A stretch of DNA of 64,000 bases from Bifidobacteriaceae bacterium. GTDB lineage: Bacteria > Actinomycetota > Actinomycetes > Actinomycetales > WQXJ01. A program made the position numbers and the translations under genes. Positions 44,261 to 56,125 of the stretch are shown here, one piece after another (position 1 is the stretch's first letter; each line of letters opens with the position of its first letter). Where the stretch lies: NCBI GenBank assembly GCA_031270825.1, contig JAISXH010000012.1, positions 43,796-107,795 on the forward strand, written 5' to 3'. The notes beneath the pieces were generated by a model. It made no database searches and had not been told where the DNA came from. It worked only from the letters and a program-made list of their open reading frames with translations.

Positions 44261-45479
44261 GCTGGCCGGATGTAATCGCCCGGTATCCGCCTAGCCATTG
44301 GCTCAGCTGCTTGGCCGCCTGTTCCACCATTTGCACATTGCCAGGATGGAGCGCTGATGGCTCTTGGGGAATGAAGCGCAGCCGGCGTGATGGATACCGA
44401 ATCAAACCGACTATTTCCGGGCCGCACTCGGAGATGTGAGTGTAGTTCTTTTGGATGAAGGCGAAGCGCAAGTAGGACAGATCATCCGTCTTCCGCAGGA
44501 CATCCATGGCGAAGGTCGCCAGCTGCGATGATTTCACGACCGCCTGGCCCTGGACGTGAGAGACAACCCATTCGGCGAGTTCAGGCACCTTGCCCTGCAA
44601 ATCCGGATTGGTGACGACCGCGCGTTCCAGGCTGTGTCTGAGGTTTCGCATGCGGAAGGGCACGCGTGTGCGGTTGGACTTGAGCACTTCCTTCGGATAG
44701 CTGAGACGGCGGTCCGGCCAGAAGTCCTCTGGCATCACGAGCCAGTCTTGCCATGGCCGGGGTCCCCGATCAGCCTGAGGGTCTTCCAAGTCCTTGAGCG
44801 CTTTGAGCTGTGGGTATCGAGCGTCGATCCAGTGCAGTAAGTCGCTGCCCCCTCTCAGGGTGTGGGGCTCCGGATCGTCACCGTAGGAGGGCCGGCTGGC
44901 AGGGTCATAACTCGGCAGCGGTTCCGGTAGATCGTCCTTCGGGGCCGCCGCGCCGAACGAGTCCTCGGCAGGCGCCCCACGATGGGCCATCGAGTACAGG
45001 AGAGCCGCGACGCGATTATGCCCAATGTCGTCAAAAGCTCTTTCGACTTCCAGGAGTATCTGGCGGTCTAAGATTATGCCGTCGGCGCCGGCGGCAGGAC
45101 TGTTGTCGAGGAAGAGTTGGTCGTCACGGCTAATCGTCTGGAGTAGTGAGGGGAGCTTGGCTGAAATGCGCCGGCAGGCGTTTTCCACGACGCCTTCGAC
45201 GTCGGGTTCACTCATAAGACCGGCGACCGACAGCCGTACGTCCTGCGCGAGCAAGTCACGGTCGAATCGGCCGATCACTCTACCATCCAGCCACCTTTGC
45301 ACGCCTAGGTTGCTGAGAGCCGGGGTTTCGAAAGCTTCAGTTGTCCAGAACACATGACTATCGAATTTAGGACATTTCCGGGCGCGCCGGGTGCTAGATC
45401 CGTCTGAGCTACGGCGAGTCTCCGTCACTGTCAGCTTCCGGCTCTCGCCGGTGAGGACCAAGCATTTCGGACAATCCAC
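44256..45479 (-). CDS. NrdR-like protein: degenerate N-terminal zinc ribbon plus two apparent ATP-cone domains
   Basis: N-terminus VDCPKCLVLTGESRKLTVTETRRSSDGSSTRRARKCPKFDSHVFWTTE resembles the NrdR Zn ribbon; cone 1 DGRVIGRFDRDLLAQDVRLSVAG...ILLEVERAFDDIGHNRVAALLYSMAHRG; cone 2 VLKSNRTRVPFRMRNLRHSLERAVV...VVKSSQLATFAMDVLRKTDDLSYLRFAFIQKNYTHI. SD AAAGGAA before GTG 45479. Confidence 0.7.
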   Translation of the reverse strand: MDCPKCLVLTGESRKLTVTETRRSSDGSSTRRARKCPKFDSHVFWTTEAFETPALSNLGVQRWLDGRVIGRFDRDLLAQDVRLSVAGLMSEPDVEGVVENACRRISAKLPSLLQTISRDDQLFLDNSPAAGADGIILDRQILLEVERAFDDIGHNRVAALLYSMAHRGAPAEDSFGAAAPKDDLPEPLPSYDPASRPSYGDDPEPHTLRGGSDLLHWIDARYPQLKALKDLEDPQADRGPRPWQDWLVMPEDFWPDRRLSYPKEVLKSNRTRVPFRMRNLRHSLERAVVTNPDLQGKVPELAEWVVSHVQGQAVVKSSQLATFAMDVLRKTDDLSYLRFAFIQKNYTHISECGPEIVGLIRYPSRRLRFIPQEPSALHPGNVQMVEQAAKQLSQWLGGYRAITSGQP

Positions 45480-45779
45480 AGGTGTTCCTTTCTGGGGGTG
45501 GCAGCAAGTCAAGCCGGGATACCACCATACGCGGCCAGCATGAGGATACACCTAGATGTGGAGGGCCGGGCAGAACTCTGGGCAGGAATCGACTCGAGCG
45601 CCCGGACGGGCGCCGCAACTCCCCGCTATTAGGTTGCATGGGATGACCGGATCGGGACGACTTCGCCGCAGCCGCTCTATGCCCTCGTTGCGGCGGTTGC
45701 TGGGAGATCCTGTGACCGGCTGTGGGGCCGCTAGCCGTCCTCGGGGTGTGGCGGGCTTGGCCGGGGTAGGTTAGACGCC

Positions 45780-47867
45780 ATGCGTCCGGTGACCGAGTTG
45801 ACACGAACGGTGGCGCCGTTCGCGGTGGTGTCGGACTTCACGCCCTCTGGCGACCAACCCCAGGCGATCGCCGAACTGGCGGAGCGGATCAACGCGGGGG
45901 AGAAGGACGTGGTGTTGCTGGGGGCGACCGGCACGGGCAAGACCGCCACCACCGCCTGGCTGATCGAGCAGGTTCAACGGCCGACGCTGGTGATCGAGCC
46001 GAACAAGACCTTGGCGGCACAGCTGGCGAGCGAGTTCCGCGACCTGTTGCCGAACAACGCGGTCGAGTATTTCGTCTCCTACTACGACTACTACCAACCC
46101 GAGGCCTACATACCGCAGACGGACACCTATATCGAGAAGGACTCGTCCATCAACGACGAGGTCGAGCGGCTGCGACACTCCTCCACCTCGTCGTTGTTGA
46201 CCAGGCGGGACACGGTGGTGGTGGCTTCAGTTAGCTGTATCTACGGCCTGGGGACGCCGCAGGAGTACGTCGACCGCATGGTGCAGCTGACAGTGGGACA
46301 GCAGATCAACAGAGACGATCTGCTGCGCCAGTTCGTCGCCATGCAGTACGCGCGCAACGATCTGGCCTTCACCCGGGGGACCTTCAGGGTCCGTGGCGAC
46401 ACCGTCGAAATCATCCCGATGTATGAGGAACTGGCGCTCCGGATTGAGTTCTTCGGCGACGAGGTCGAAGCTCTGGCCACCCTGCATCCGCTCACCGGCG
46501 AAGTCATCCAGGCGGAGACCAGCGTGAGCATCTTCCCGGCCTCGCACTATGTGGCCGGGCCGGAGCGCATGGCGGCGGCCATCGGGCGAATCGAAGCGGA
46601 GTTGGAAGAGCGCTTGGCGGAGCTGGACGGCTTGAACAAGCAGCTCGAATCCCAGCGACTGCGGATGCGGACCACCTATGACCTCGAGATGATGCGGCAA
46701 ATCGGCACCTGCGCCGGCATCGAGAACTATTCGCGCCACATTGACGGACGCGCGGCCGGGACGCCGCCGAACACCCTTCTCGACTACTTCCCCGAGGACT
46801 TCCTCTTGGTGATCGACGAGTCGCATGTGACGGTTCCCCAAATCGGCGCCATGTACGAGGGCGACATGTCGCGCAAGCGCACTCTGGTGGAACACGGCTT
46901 CAGGCTGCCCTCGGCGCTAGACAACCGGCCGCTGCGCTGGGAAGAGTTCCTGGAACGCATTGGACAGACGGTCTACCTCTCGGCTACGCCGGGCCCCTAT
47001 GAGCTGTCCCTGTCGGATGGCGTGGTGGAGCAGATCATCCGGCCGACCGGCCTGGTCGACCCGTCGGTCGTGGTCCGCCCCACCAAGGGCCAGATCGACG
47101 ACCTGCTCCACGACGTCAAAGCCCGTGCCGAACGCAACGAGCGCGTCCTGGTCACCACCCTGACCAAGAAGATGGCCGAGGATTTGACCGACTACCTGGC
47201 CGCCCGCGAGGTGCGGGTGCGCTATCTGCACTCCGACATCGACACGCTCAAGCGGGTCGAGTTGCTCCGCGACCTCCGGGCGGGGGAGTTCGACGTGCTG
47301 GTCGGCATCAACCTGTTGCGGGAGGGCTTGGACCTGCCGGAGGTGTCGCTGGTGTCCATCCTGGACGCGGACAAGCAAGGCTTCCTGCGCTCGGGCAGGT
47401 CTCTGATCCAGACCATCGGTCGGGCGGCCCGCAACGTCTCTGGGGCCGTGGTGATGTACGCCGATGAGGTCACGGCCGCCATGGCGGACGCGATCGGGGA
47501 AACCGACCGCCGCCGGGCCAAGCAAATCGCTTACAACACCGAACACGGCATCGACCCCCAGCCGTTGCGCAAGCGGATCGCGGACATCACCGATGTGCTG
47601 ATCAGAGAAGACCAGGACACCAAGCGGCTGTTATCCGGCTCCGAGCGGTCGCCGTCCAAGGGCAAGGGCCAAGCTGGCGCGCGCGAACGGGGAAAGGGCG
47701 CGAAGGAGCCAGCCGTGGTGGCTCAGATTCTGGACGAGGTGGCCTCGTTGAGCGAACTGATGCGGGCGGCCGCGGCGGAACTGCGCTTCGAGTTGGCCGC
47801 CCGTTACCGCGACCAGATCGCGGACCTCAAACGCGAGTTGCGCGAAGTCAGGGAGGCCACTCGCTGA
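45780..47867 (+). CDS. uvrB: Excinuclease ABC subunit B
   Basis: [56 protein letters not shown]. Confidence 0.98.
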   Translation: MRPVTELTRTVAPFAVVSDFTPSGDQPQAIAELAERINAGEKDVVLLGATGTGKTATTAWLIEQVQRPTLVIEPNKTLAAQLASEFRDLLPNNAVEYFVSYYDYYQPEAYIPQTDTYIEKDSSINDEVERLRHSSTSSLLTRRDTVVVASVSCIYGLGTPQEYVDRMVQLTVGQQINRDDLLRQFVAMQYARNDLAFTRGTFRVRGDTVEIIPMYEELALRIEFFGDEVEALATLHPLTGEVIQAETSVSIFPASHYVAGPERMAAAIGRIEAELEERLAELDGLNKQLESQRLRMRTTYDLEMMRQIGTCAGIENYSRHIDGRAAGTPPNTLLDYFPEDFLLVIDESHVTVPQIGAMYEGDMSRKRTLVEHGFRLPSALDNRPLRWEEFLERIGQTVYLSATPGPYELSLSDGVVEQIIRPTGLVDPSVVVRPTKGQIDDLLHDVKARAERNERVLVTTLTKKMAEDLTDYLAAREVRVRYLHSDIDTLKRVELLRDLRAGEFDVLVGINLLREGLDLPEVSLVSILDADKQGFLRSGRSLIQTIGRAARNVSGAVVMYADEVTAAMADAIGETDRRRAKQIAYNTEHGIDPQPLRKRIADITDVLIREDQDTKRLLSGSERSPSKGKGQAGARERGKGAKEPAVVAQILDEVASLSELMRAAAAELRFELAARYRDQIADLKRELREVREATR

Positions 47868-47909
47868 GGGGGAGGCGCGCGTCAGCACGCAGCCGTCAGC
47901 ACGCAGCCG

Positions 47910-48434
47910 TCAGGACGCTTCGGGAATCTCCTGGGTCAAGGTCTCCTCTTCGGCCGACTGGCCGTGCGCCCGCCGCTCGAAGAGGACGGCATCATGCCAG
48001 ACGCCGCCCACCAGAGCAAGGCGCTCGCGCCGCCCGACGGTGCGGAAGGAGAATTGTCTGAGCAGTTGGCCTGCGGCCAGATTCTGCGGCGAGACATAGG
48101 CCTGCAGGGTCCACAGACCCGCCTCATCGGCGCCAGCCACCAAGTTGGCCAGCAGATGGTGGCCAAAGCCCTGACCACGATAGGCGGGGTCGACAAAAGC
48201 GGCCACGTGAGCCACGCCGGCGAAGGCGGGCCGGTTGGAGACGGGCTCCAGCGCCGCCCATCCCGTCACCCGTCCCTCGCGATTGGCGGCCACCAGCCGG
48301 TGGGCCGGAAGATAGCGTTCGTCCCATTGCTCCCAGGTCGGCAATTCGTCGTCCAACACAACGGGTCCCAGGGATCCCGCCATGATGGCGGAGACGTCTG
48401 CCCAGTCACGCGCGAGCAATGGTCGAATGTGCAT
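47910..48434 (-). CDS. GNAT-family N-acetyltransferase
   Basis: MHIRPLLARDWADVSAIMAG...VAAFVDPAYRGQGFGHHLLANLVAGADEAGLWTLQAYV. Confidence 0.85.
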   Translation of the reverse strand: MHIRPLLARDWADVSAIMAGSLGPVVLDDELPTWEQWDERYLPAHRLVAANREGRVTGWAALEPVSNRPAFAGVAHVAAFVDPAYRGQGFGHHLLANLVAGADEAGLWTLQAYVSPQNLAAGQLLRQFSFRTVGRRERLALVGGVWHDAVLFERRAHGQSAEEETLTQEIPEAS

Positions 48435-48625
48435 GTCAGCCTTCCGTGAATGGTCCCAGCGCGGGGCTGTGTCGATGGTGCGCAGCGAAGATCGCCATCC
48501 CCATGGTCCTCGCGTGTGTCCAGCAATTATGCCACCGTCGGAGCGTCTAAACATGGGTTCGGCCGTAGGCGGACAAGCCCGGCGCCGCCCTTAACAGGAG
48601 CGGCCGGGGGCCTACAATCGTCCGA

Positions 48626-51514
48626 GTGAGCGAACGGCTGGTGGTCCATGGGGCGCGCGAGCACAACCTCAAAGACGTGACCGTCGATCTGCCCCGCGAC
48701 CGGTTGATCGTGTTCACCGGCCTGAGCGGCTCGGGGAAATCCTCACTCGCCTTCGACACCATTTTCGCCGAGGGCCAACGCCGCTACGTCGAATCGTTGT
48801 CCAGCTACGCGCGCCAGTTCCTGGGACAGATGGACAAGCCGGATGTGGACTTCATAGCCGGCCTCAGCCCGGCTGTCTCAATCGACCAGAAGGCCACCAA
48901 CCGCAACCCCCGCTCCACCGTCGGCACCATCACCGAGGTCTACGACTACCTCCGCCTGCTCTTCGCCCGCGCCGGCGTCCAGCACTGCCCCGAATGCGGC
49001 GCCGTCATCACCTCCCAGACCGCCGCCCAGATAGTGGACCAGCTGCTGGCCCTGCCGGAGGGGACCAGGCTGCAATTGCTGGCGCCCCGGGTGCGGGGTC
49101 GCAAAGGGGAATACACCGAGGTGTTCGAGGACCTGCGGGCCAAGGGTTTCGCCCGCGTGAGAGTGGACGGCGAGGTGATTGCCCTGACCAACCCCCCCAC
49201 GCTGGACAAGAAGGTCAAACACAACATCGAGGCGGTGGTCGATCGCCTGGTGGTCAAACCCGGCCAGCGCCGTCGCTTCACCGACTCGGTCGAGACCGCC
49301 TTGGCCGAAGCCGACGGGGTGGTGGTGGCCGATCTGGTCGACCAGGATCCGGACCAACCAGGCCAGGTGCTGCGGTTCTCGGAGAAGCGGGCCTGCCCCA
49401 ACGAGCACCAGCTGACCCTGGAGGAGATCGAGCCCAGGACCTTCTCGTTCAACGCCCCGTACGGCGCCTGCCCCGAGTGCACCGGGATCGGAACGCGGCT
49501 GGAGGTCGACCCGGAGTTGGTGGTGCCGGACCCGGATCTGTCCCTCAACGGCGGCGCCCTGGCGCCTTGGCGGGGAGCCGCCTGGGAGTACCAGCAGCAC
49601 GTCTTGACCTCTTTGTCCGATGCCGTGGGGTTCAGTTTGGACGCGCCGTGGCGTTCCCTGCCCGAACGCGCCCGCCAGGCGGTTCTGTACGGGGACAACT
49701 TCAAGGTGCACGTCAAGTACCGCAACCGGTGGGGGCGCCAACGCCAGTACTCGACCGGTTACGAGGGTGTCATCCCCCAAATCCAACGCCGCCACACCGA
49801 GACCGATTCAGACTGGTCGCGCGAACGCTGGCAGTCGTTCATGCGTGAGGTTCCCTGTCCGGTCTGCCAAGGCAGCCGCTTGAAGCCCGAGGTGCTGGCG
49901 GTGACCGTGGGCGAACTGTCGATAGCCGAGGTCTGCGCGCTCGGCATCGGCGAATGTCGTGATTTCCTAGGCGAGCTGGAACTGACCGCCAAACAGCGGG
50001 CTATCGCCGCTCAAGTCCTCAAAGAGATCGACGCCCGGCTGGGCTTCCTGCTCGACGTCGGTTTGAATTACCTGTCTCTGGACCGGCCGGCGGCCACTTT
50101 GTCCGGCGGCGAGGCCCAACGGATCAGGTTGGCCACCCAGATCGGCTCCGGGCTGGTGGGCGTGCTCTATGTGCTGGACGAACCGTCGATCGGGCTGCAT
50201 CAACGCGACAACCACCGGCTGATCTCGACCTTGACGCGCCTGCGTGACCTGGGCAACACCCTGATCGTGGTGGAGCATGACGAGGACACGATCCGCGCCG
50301 CCGACTGGATTGTGGACATCGGGCCGGGGGCGGGCGAGCACGGCGGTGAAATCGTCCACTCCGGGGACCTGTTCGGCCTGGAGTCCAACCCCGCTTCCAT
50401 GACCGGCCAATATCTGGCCGGGCTGCGACGAATTCCGGTGCCCGCGCGGCGGCGGCGAGCTTCGAAGCAAAAGCAGGTGAGCGTCCTGGGCGCGGTGGAG
50501 CACAATCTGCGCGACATCGACGTGTCGTTCCCGATCGGGGTCTTCACCGCCGTCACCGGCGTGTCCGGTTCGGGCAAGTCGACCCTGGTCAACGCGATCC
50601 TCTACAACGTGCTGGCGAATGAGCTGAACGGGGCCCGGCACGTGCCCGGACGCCACCGGCGGGTCACCGGCCTGGAATCGCTGGACAAAGTGGTGCATGT
50701 GGACCAGGGGCCGATCGGCCGCACGCCCAGGTCCAACCCGGCCACCTACACCGGCGTCTGGGACCATATCCGGCGGCTCTTCGCCGAAACCCCGGAGGCG
50801 AAACTGCGTGGTTACGGACCCGGCCGGTTCTCCTTCAACGTCAAGGGCGGCCGTTGCGAGGCCTGCAAAGGCGACGGCACCCTCAAGATCGAGATGAACT
50901 TCCTGCCCGATGTCTATGTCCCCTGCGAGGTTTGTCACGGCGCCCGCTACAACCCGGACACTTTGGAAGTCCACTACAAGGGCAAGACCGTCGCGGATGT
51001 GCTGGCCATGCCCATCGAAGAGGCGGCCGAGTTCTTCCATCCGATCGGCCCGATCACCCGCCACCTCGACACTTTGGTGGGCGTGGGACTGGGCTATGTG
51101 CGGCTGGGCCAGCCCGCGCCGACCCTGTCCGGCGGGGAGGCGCAGCGCGTCAAACTGGCCTCGGAATTGCAGCGCCGTTCAACCGGCAAGACCGCTTATG
51201 TGCTGGACGAGCCCACCACCGGTCTGCACTTCGACGACATCCGCAAACTGCTGGGAGTGCTGCAGGGCCTGGTCGACAAGGGCAACACCGTCATTGTGAT
51301 CGAACACAACCTAGATGTCATCAAATCGGCCGACTGGGTGATCGACCTGGGCCCCGAGGGCGGCGCCGGTGGCGGCCTGGTGGTGGCCCAGGGCACGCCG
51401 GAGGCGGTGGCGGCCACGCCGGCCAGCTTCACCGGCCAGTTCCTCAGGCCGCTGTTGGGTCCGGAGGCCGCCGGCCGCCAGCCCGACAGGGATCCGAAAC
51501 CGGCCCTGGTCTAG
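48626..51514 (+). CDS. uvrA: Excinuclease ABC subunit A
   Basis: [76 protein letters not shown] twice. Confidence 0.98.
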   Translation: MSERLVVHGAREHNLKDVTVDLPRDRLIVFTGLSGSGKSSLAFDTIFAEGQRRYVESLSSYARQFLGQMDKPDVDFIAGLSPAVSIDQKATNRNPRSTVGTITEVYDYLRLLFARAGVQHCPECGAVITSQTAAQIVDQLLALPEGTRLQLLAPRVRGRKGEYTEVFEDLRAKGFARVRVDGEVIALTNPPTLDKKVKHNIEAVVDRLVVKPGQRRRFTDSVETALAEADGVVVADLVDQDPDQPGQVLRFSEKRACPNEHQLTLEEIEPRTFSFNAPYGACPECTGIGTRLEVDPELVVPDPDLSLNGGALAPWRGAAWEYQQHVLTSLSDAVGFSLDAPWRSLPERARQAVLYGDNFKVHVKYRNRWGRQRQYSTGYEGVIPQIQRRHTETDSDWSRERWQSFMREVPCPVCQGSRLKPEVLAVTVGELSIAEVCALGIGECRDFLGELELTAKQRAIAAQVLKEIDARLGFLLDVGLNYLSLDRPAATLSGGEAQRIRLATQIGSGLVGVLYVLDEPSIGLHQRDNHRLISTLTRLRDLGNTLIVVEHDEDTIRAADWIVDIGPGAGEHGGEIVHSGDLFGLESNPASMTGQYLAGLRRIPVPARRRRASKQKQVSVLGAVEHNLRDIDVSFPIGVFTAVTGVSGSGKSTLVNAILYNVLANELNGARHVPGRHRRVTGLESLDKVVHVDQGPIGRTPRSNPATYTGVWDHIRRLFAETPEAKLRGYGPGRFSFNVKGGRCEACKGDGTLKIEMNFLPDVYVPCEVCHGARYNPDTLEVHYKGKTVADVLAMPIEEAAEFFHPIGPITRHLDTLVGVGLGYVRLGQPAPTLSGGEAQRVKLASELQRRSTGKTAYVLDEPTTGLHFDDIRKLLGVLQGLVDKGNTVIVIEHNLDVIKSADWVIDLGPEGGAGGGLVVAQGTPEAVAATPASFTGQFLRPLLGPEAAGRQPDRDPKPALV

Positions 51515-51643
51515 CGCCGCGCGGGCGGGTCCGCTTCACGGGTCATGAGCCCTGGAGGGGGCCGGTGGGTCTAGCCTCGCGCAGGCGCGTCCGTTTGGTT
51601 CCGGGGTAACTGTTCGAGTGTCTGCAAGGCCCTCCGGCAGGTG

Positions 51644-53677
51644 TCACTGGATGACGATGCCGTGTTCCTTCAGGAAAGCCACCGGGTCGGTGGTCTGCCC
51701 GTTGACCGAGACTTCGAAGTGCAGATGCGGGCCGGTCGACTGGCCAGAGTTGCCGGTCAGCGCGATCTGCTCGCCACGCACCACGTCGTCGCCTTCTTTG
51801 ACCAGGATTCCGCCCAGGCCGTCCATGTGGAGGTAGCGCGTGGAGATCTCGTTCCCGTGGCTGATCTCGATGGTCCAGTTGCCGCCGGAGTCCTGGTAGA
51901 CGCGCGTCACCACGCCATCATGCGCGGCGTAGATCGGCTTGCCGCGAGAACCGGTCATGTCGACCCCGGCGTGCAGTTTGACCACACCGTAGATCGGGTG
52001 CAGCCGCATCCCGTAACCAGACGAGACCGGACCAGCGCCCGGCTGGGTCCAGCCGTCGGCGCTCACCCCGTAGGGCGAATCGCCCCCCCTCAACTGGTAT
52101 CCCTGCTGGGCTGAGGACCAGGTGACCTGGCCGTCGCGGCCCAGTAGCTGGAGCACGCCCTGGTCGGTGAGCACCAGTCTGGCGCCAGGCCCGGAGGCGT
52201 CTGCTGTCCAGATCACGGCCTCCCCGACTTTGACCACCAGCACACCGTCGACCCCGAGCGACACAGTGGCGCCGGGCGTGCGGTCCGTGTCGAGGGACCA
52301 GAGCTTTTGGTTGCGGTTGTTGAACAGGACGATGCCGCCGTCCGGCTCGACAGCCACGAAATGGTTGTTGGAAGGGCTGGTCAGCCGGTCGTCGCCGGCC
52401 AGCCAGGCGCCGGCGGTCAACTCGGTCGGGTAGCGGCGGGTGCTGGCCACCAACTGGGACAACACCTCTGGCTTCTCGTTCGGCCGTTGAATGAACAGGG
52501 TGTAGCTGTAAGCGGTGTCGGGCTGCAGGCCGCTGTCGACAACCGATCCGGGATCGTCTCCCAACGGCACGCCGACGCCTTCGGCCGGAGTTTGGGGCGG
52601 GGCGTCGCCCGCGCCACGGCGCAGGATCAGCCGGGCATCCGGTTCGTTCGCGAGTTCAGAGACGTCCCACTTCAGAATCAGCCCGACATTGGACTGGTTG
52701 GCGGCCTCGATCTCCGGCCCCGCCTGCGCCACGCTGGCGGCTTCGGCGACCTGCGCTGTCATCGACCGCGAAGTCAACTGGGCCATGTTGCGCCGGGAGA
52801 CCACCTCGATGGTGTCGGCCAGCGGGCTGAGCGCGTCGGTCTGGGCCAGCGGGGCCGCATTCCCGGCCGCACCGCCCACGCCCATGAAGATCGAGCCGGC
52901 CAGCAGCCCGGCACAGGCGATGGCGGCAGCCCGCTCGGTGTGGCAACGCAGATAGATTCGGAGGCGTTCCACTAGGTCGGCGAGGCGGCGCCACTGCTGT
53001 CGTCCGAACCATTGCACGGACATCAGACTCGGAACCAGCCGTATCCGGGGTAGCCGTGCCAAGGCCGACCTGGCTCCCCGGAAAGTGTCGAGAACCAGTT
53101 CCCGCGCGGCGATCGGGCGCCGCGGCGCCAGCTGTTCGGCGTCACTGCCAGGCGGCTCGGTCTCCTCGAAGACAGGTTCGCTGAAGTCGGCGTCTTGGAA
53201 CCGCGGCTGGTCGAACTGGAAGGAGCTTGAGCCAAGCTCGTCGAATGCATGCTCATCGAACTGCGGCGGCGGGGACATGGCCTCTACGCTGAGCCGGGCC
53301 AGGGCGGGGGCCGTCACGGCCTCTTCGACCGGGGCCGGTGCTGGGTAGGTCGGGTCTGCGAAGGTCGGATCTGGGTAGCTGGGGTCTGGGTAGGTCGGGT
53401 CTGCGAAGGTCGGATCAGGGAAGGCTGGGTCTGAGAAGTCCGGGTCGGGGTGGTCAGCTTGCGGGCGTGGATCGCGTGACCACGCCAACACCTCCTCCAG
53501 GGCCGCTTGCTGAAGCGGTTCGGGCACGCGGGCGACACGCTCCGGCGCCGCGTGGTAACCATGCCTGGTCGTGGACGCGATCAGGCGGAGTCGCTCCATC
53601 ACCCGTCCGGCCGGTTGATTTTCCAGCCTGAGCTGCCGCCGCGTCAGCGGGCGTGGCTCACCTGGTCTCTCAAGCAT
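51644..53677 (-). CDS. M23 family metallopeptidase with B-lectin-like domain, TM and PDPTF/PDPTY repeat cytoplasmic region
   Basis: C-terminal [23 protein letters not shown]...[14 protein letters not shown]...[13 protein letters not shown]; upstream [45 protein letters not shown]...VIWTADASG. Confidence 0.85.
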   Translation of the reverse strand: MLERPGEPRPLTRRQLRLENQPAGRVMERLRLIASTTRHGYHAAPERVARVPEPLQQAALEEVLAWSRDPRPQADHPDPDFSDPAFPDPTFADPTYPDPSYPDPTFADPTYPAPAPVEEAVTAPALARLSVEAMSPPPQFDEHAFDELGSSSFQFDQPRFQDADFSEPVFEETEPPGSDAEQLAPRRPIAARELVLDTFRGARSALARLPRIRLVPSLMSVQWFGRQQWRRLADLVERLRIYLRCHTERAAAIACAGLLAGSIFMGVGGAAGNAAPLAQTDALSPLADTIEVVSRRNMAQLTSRSMTAQVAEAASVAQAGPEIEAANQSNVGLILKWDVSELANEPDARLILRRGAGDAPPQTPAEGVGVPLGDDPGSVVDSGLQPDTAYSYTLFIQRPNEKPEVLSQLVASTRRYPTELTAGAWLAGDDRLTSPSNNHFVAVEPDGGIVLFNNRNQKLWSLDTDRTPGATVSLGVDGVLVVKVGEAVIWTADASGPGARLVLTDQGVLQLLGRDGQVTWSSAQQGYQLRGGDSPYGVSADGWTQPGAGPVSSGYGMRLHPIYGVVKLHAGVDMTGSRGKPIYAAHDGVVTRVYQDSGGNWTIEISHGNEISTRYLHMDGLGGILVKEGDDVVRGEQIALTGNSGQSTGPHLHFEVSVNGQTTDPVAFLKEHGIVIQ

Positions 53678-53958
53678 TCAGCTATGACCTCGCCTTATTT
53701 CTTTTCGCAGGGAGTCAGCACGGTGGGGCGCGCCGGGCCGCGATCAATCAACATGGTAGTACCTCCTCCGGGCCACAATCGAATCCGAGTCGAATCCCTC
53801 ACGGCATCTTCACGCCGTCGCGCTGGGGGCGGCGGTCCGTCGGGTCCGTCTCGAACCCCCTTGTTCAACCCGCCAGTCCTAACAATCTTGATCCGCCGCT
53901 CTGTTCGCGAACACCGGCGCAGCCACTTGGTGGCGAAGTCTCGATTAGCGTTGAGGCC

Positions 53959-56001
53959 ATGGCCGATCCGTCTAGTTTTCGCCCTGAGCCTGAGACGATC
54001 CCCACCGATCCGGGGGTCTATCGGTTTCGGGACCAACACGGGCGGGTGATCTATGTCGGCAAGGCCAAGAACCTGCGCTCCCGCCTGGCCAACTACTTCC
54101 AGCCGCTTGACTCGCTGCATCCACGCACCCGACAGATGGTCACCACCGCGGCCTCAGTCGACTGGACCGTGGTCGGCACCGAGGTCGAAGCCCTGGCCTT
54201 GGAGTACACCTGGATCAAGCAATTCGAGCCCCGCTTCAACGTCAAGTACCGCGACGACAAGTCCTATCCGTACCTGGCGGTCACGGTCGGCGAGACTTTC
54301 CCGCGCGCCCAAGTCATGCGCGGCGCCAAGCGAAAAGGCGTGAAGTATTACGGACCGTTCGGCCACGCCTGGGCCATCCGCGAGACGCTGGATCTGTTGC
54401 TTCGAGTCTTTCCTCTCAGAACCTGCTCCAACACGGTCTTTCGGCGGTACCAGGCGCAGGGCCGCCCCTGTCTGCTGGGCTACATCGACAAGTGCTCGGC
54501 GCCGTGCGTCGGACGGGTGGATCAGGCCGAGCACCGGCGAATCGTGGATGATTTCATCGCCTTCATGGATGGAGACACCGGCCGTTTCCTGGCCGCCATC
54601 GAGGAAGCGATGCGGCAAGCGGCCGCCGCAGAGCAATTCGAGCGCGCCGCCCGCTTGCGCGATGACGCCGCCGCCCTGGCCAAAGTCATCGAACGCAATG
54701 TCGTGGTCCTGGGCGAACAGGTCGAGGCCGACCTGTTCGCGATCGCGCAAGACGAACTCGAGGCGGCTATTCAGGTGTTCTTTGTCCGCCGCGGCCGCAT
54801 CACCGGCCAGCGGGGCTGGATCGTCGAGAAGGTTGAGGACCTTAGCGAAGCCCAGTTGGCGGCCTCCTTGTTGCAGACGGTCTACAGCGGCGAAGACGCC
54901 GTTCCTCGCCAGGTGCTCGTTCCCGTGCTGCCAGAAGGACTCGGCGAGTTGGCGGACTACCTGCAGGTCCGCCGGGGCGGCCCGGTGGACATCAAAGTCC
55001 CCCAACGGGGGGCCAAGCGCCGCCTGGCCGAGACCCTGCGCAAGAACGCCGACCAAGCCTTGGCCCTGCACAAGCTGCGCCGCGGCGCCGACTTGACCAG
55101 CCGGTCGCAAGCCCTCAAGGAGTTGCAAGAGGCTCTCGACCTGGATGACGCCCCGCTGCGGATCGAATGCTACGACATCTCCCACACCGGCGGCACGGCC
55201 CAAGTCGGCTCGATGGTTGTGTTCGAAGACGGACTGGCCCGCAAGTCGGAATACCGCCATTTCAACGTCAGGGGACCGGATGGCGCCGGCGCCGCCGACG
55301 ACACGGCGGCCATGGCCGAGGTCCTGGCCAGGCGCTTTGCCCACCAGGACCAAGCCCGCCAGGACCAGGGCGGCCAGGACCAAGCCCGCCAGGACCAGGG
55401 CGGCCAGGACCGAGTCAGCCAGAGCGAACCTGGCCTAAGCGAATCGGGCCAAGGCCAGGCCGGCCAACCAAAGGGTGAGCGAAACGTGCCGAAAGGCGAA
55501 CCGGGGGCGACAACCGGCTCGACAGACGGCATCGTGCGAACGCCGCGCCGATTCGCTTATCCGCCCAACCTGCTGGTGGTGGACGGGGGAGCGCCCCAAG
55601 TCGGGGCCGCCGCCAAAGTGGTGGCCGAACTGGGAGTACAGGGGGTATCCCTGATCGGGCTGGCGAAACGGCTGGAGGAGGTCTGGCTGCCGGGTGATCC
55701 CTTTCCCGTCATCCTGCCGCGTGGGTCGCAGGGGCTGTTCCTGCTTCAACGAGTTCGCGACGAGGCTCATCGTTTCGCGATTTCCGCCCATCGCAAGAAG
55801 CGCTCCCAAGCGATGACTCGATCAGCCTTGGACGCCGTGCCCGGATTGGGCCCGGCCAAACAGAAAGCCCTGCTCAAGCGGTTCGGGTCGGTGGGGCGCA
55901 TGCGGAAGGCCGAGGTCGCCGAGCTCGCCGCCGTCAAAGGTATCGGCCCCACCCTGGCGCAGCGTCTCATGACGGCGTTGGCCAAGGGCGCGGGCGAATA
56001 G
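53959..56001 (+). CDS. uvrC: Excinuclease ABC subunit C with low-complexity Gln/Asp/Gly insert
   Basis: [63 protein letters not shown] 53959 preferred over upstream extension. Confidence 0.96.
   Translation: MADPSSFRPEPETIPTDPGVYRFRDQHGRVIYVGKAKNLRSRLANYFQPLDSLHPRTRQMVTTAASVDWTVVGTEVEALALEYTWIKQFEPRFNVKYRDDKSYPYLAVTVGETFPRAQVMRGAKRKGVKYYGPFGHAWAIRETLDLLLRVFPLRTCSNTVFRRYQAQGRPCLLGYIDKCSAPCVGRVDQAEHRRIVDDFIAFMDGDTGRFLAAIEEAMRQAAAAEQFERAARLRDDAAALAKVIERNVVVLGEQVEADLFAIAQDELEAAIQVFFVRRGRITGQRGWIVEKVEDLSEAQLAASLLQTVYSGEDAVPRQVLVPVLPEGLGELADYLQVRRGGPVDIKVPQRGAKRRLAETLRKNADQALALHKLRRGADLTSRSQALKELQEALDLDDAPLRIECYDISHTGGTAQVGSMVVFEDGLARKSEYRHFNVRGPDGAGAADDTAAMAEVLARRFAHQDQARQDQGGQDQARQDQGGQDRVSQSEPGLSESGQGQAGQPKGERNVPKGEPGATTGSTDGIVRTPRRFAYPPNLLVVDGGAPQVGAAAKVVAELGVQGVSLIGLAKRLEEVWLPGDPFPVILPRGSQGLFLLQRVRDEAHRFAISAHRKKRSQAMTRSALDAVPGLGPAKQKALLKRFGSVGRMRKAEVAELAAVKGIGPTLAQRLMTALAKGAGE
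55345..55404 (+). repeat. 30-bp coding tandem repeat x2 in uvrC
   Basis: caggaccaagcccgccaggaccagggcggc twice in direct succession (55345-55374, 55375-55404), then a partial third. Confidence 0.9.
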
Positions 56002-56125
56002 CCGCGCCCCGAGCGCGTGGACGGCGCCGCCGCCCAGCGCCGAGCTGGGCGGAGCAACGGCGCACCCGTCGGGGCGATCGCCGGGGTCGGTTTTGGGCGG
56101 GCTTCAAGGATGAGAAACTGGAGCG

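Noticed and set aside
53653-53958. N-terminal extension of uvrC ORF
   Set aside because: UvrC homology begins at [23 protein letters not shown]; upstream residues look like translated intergenic DNA.
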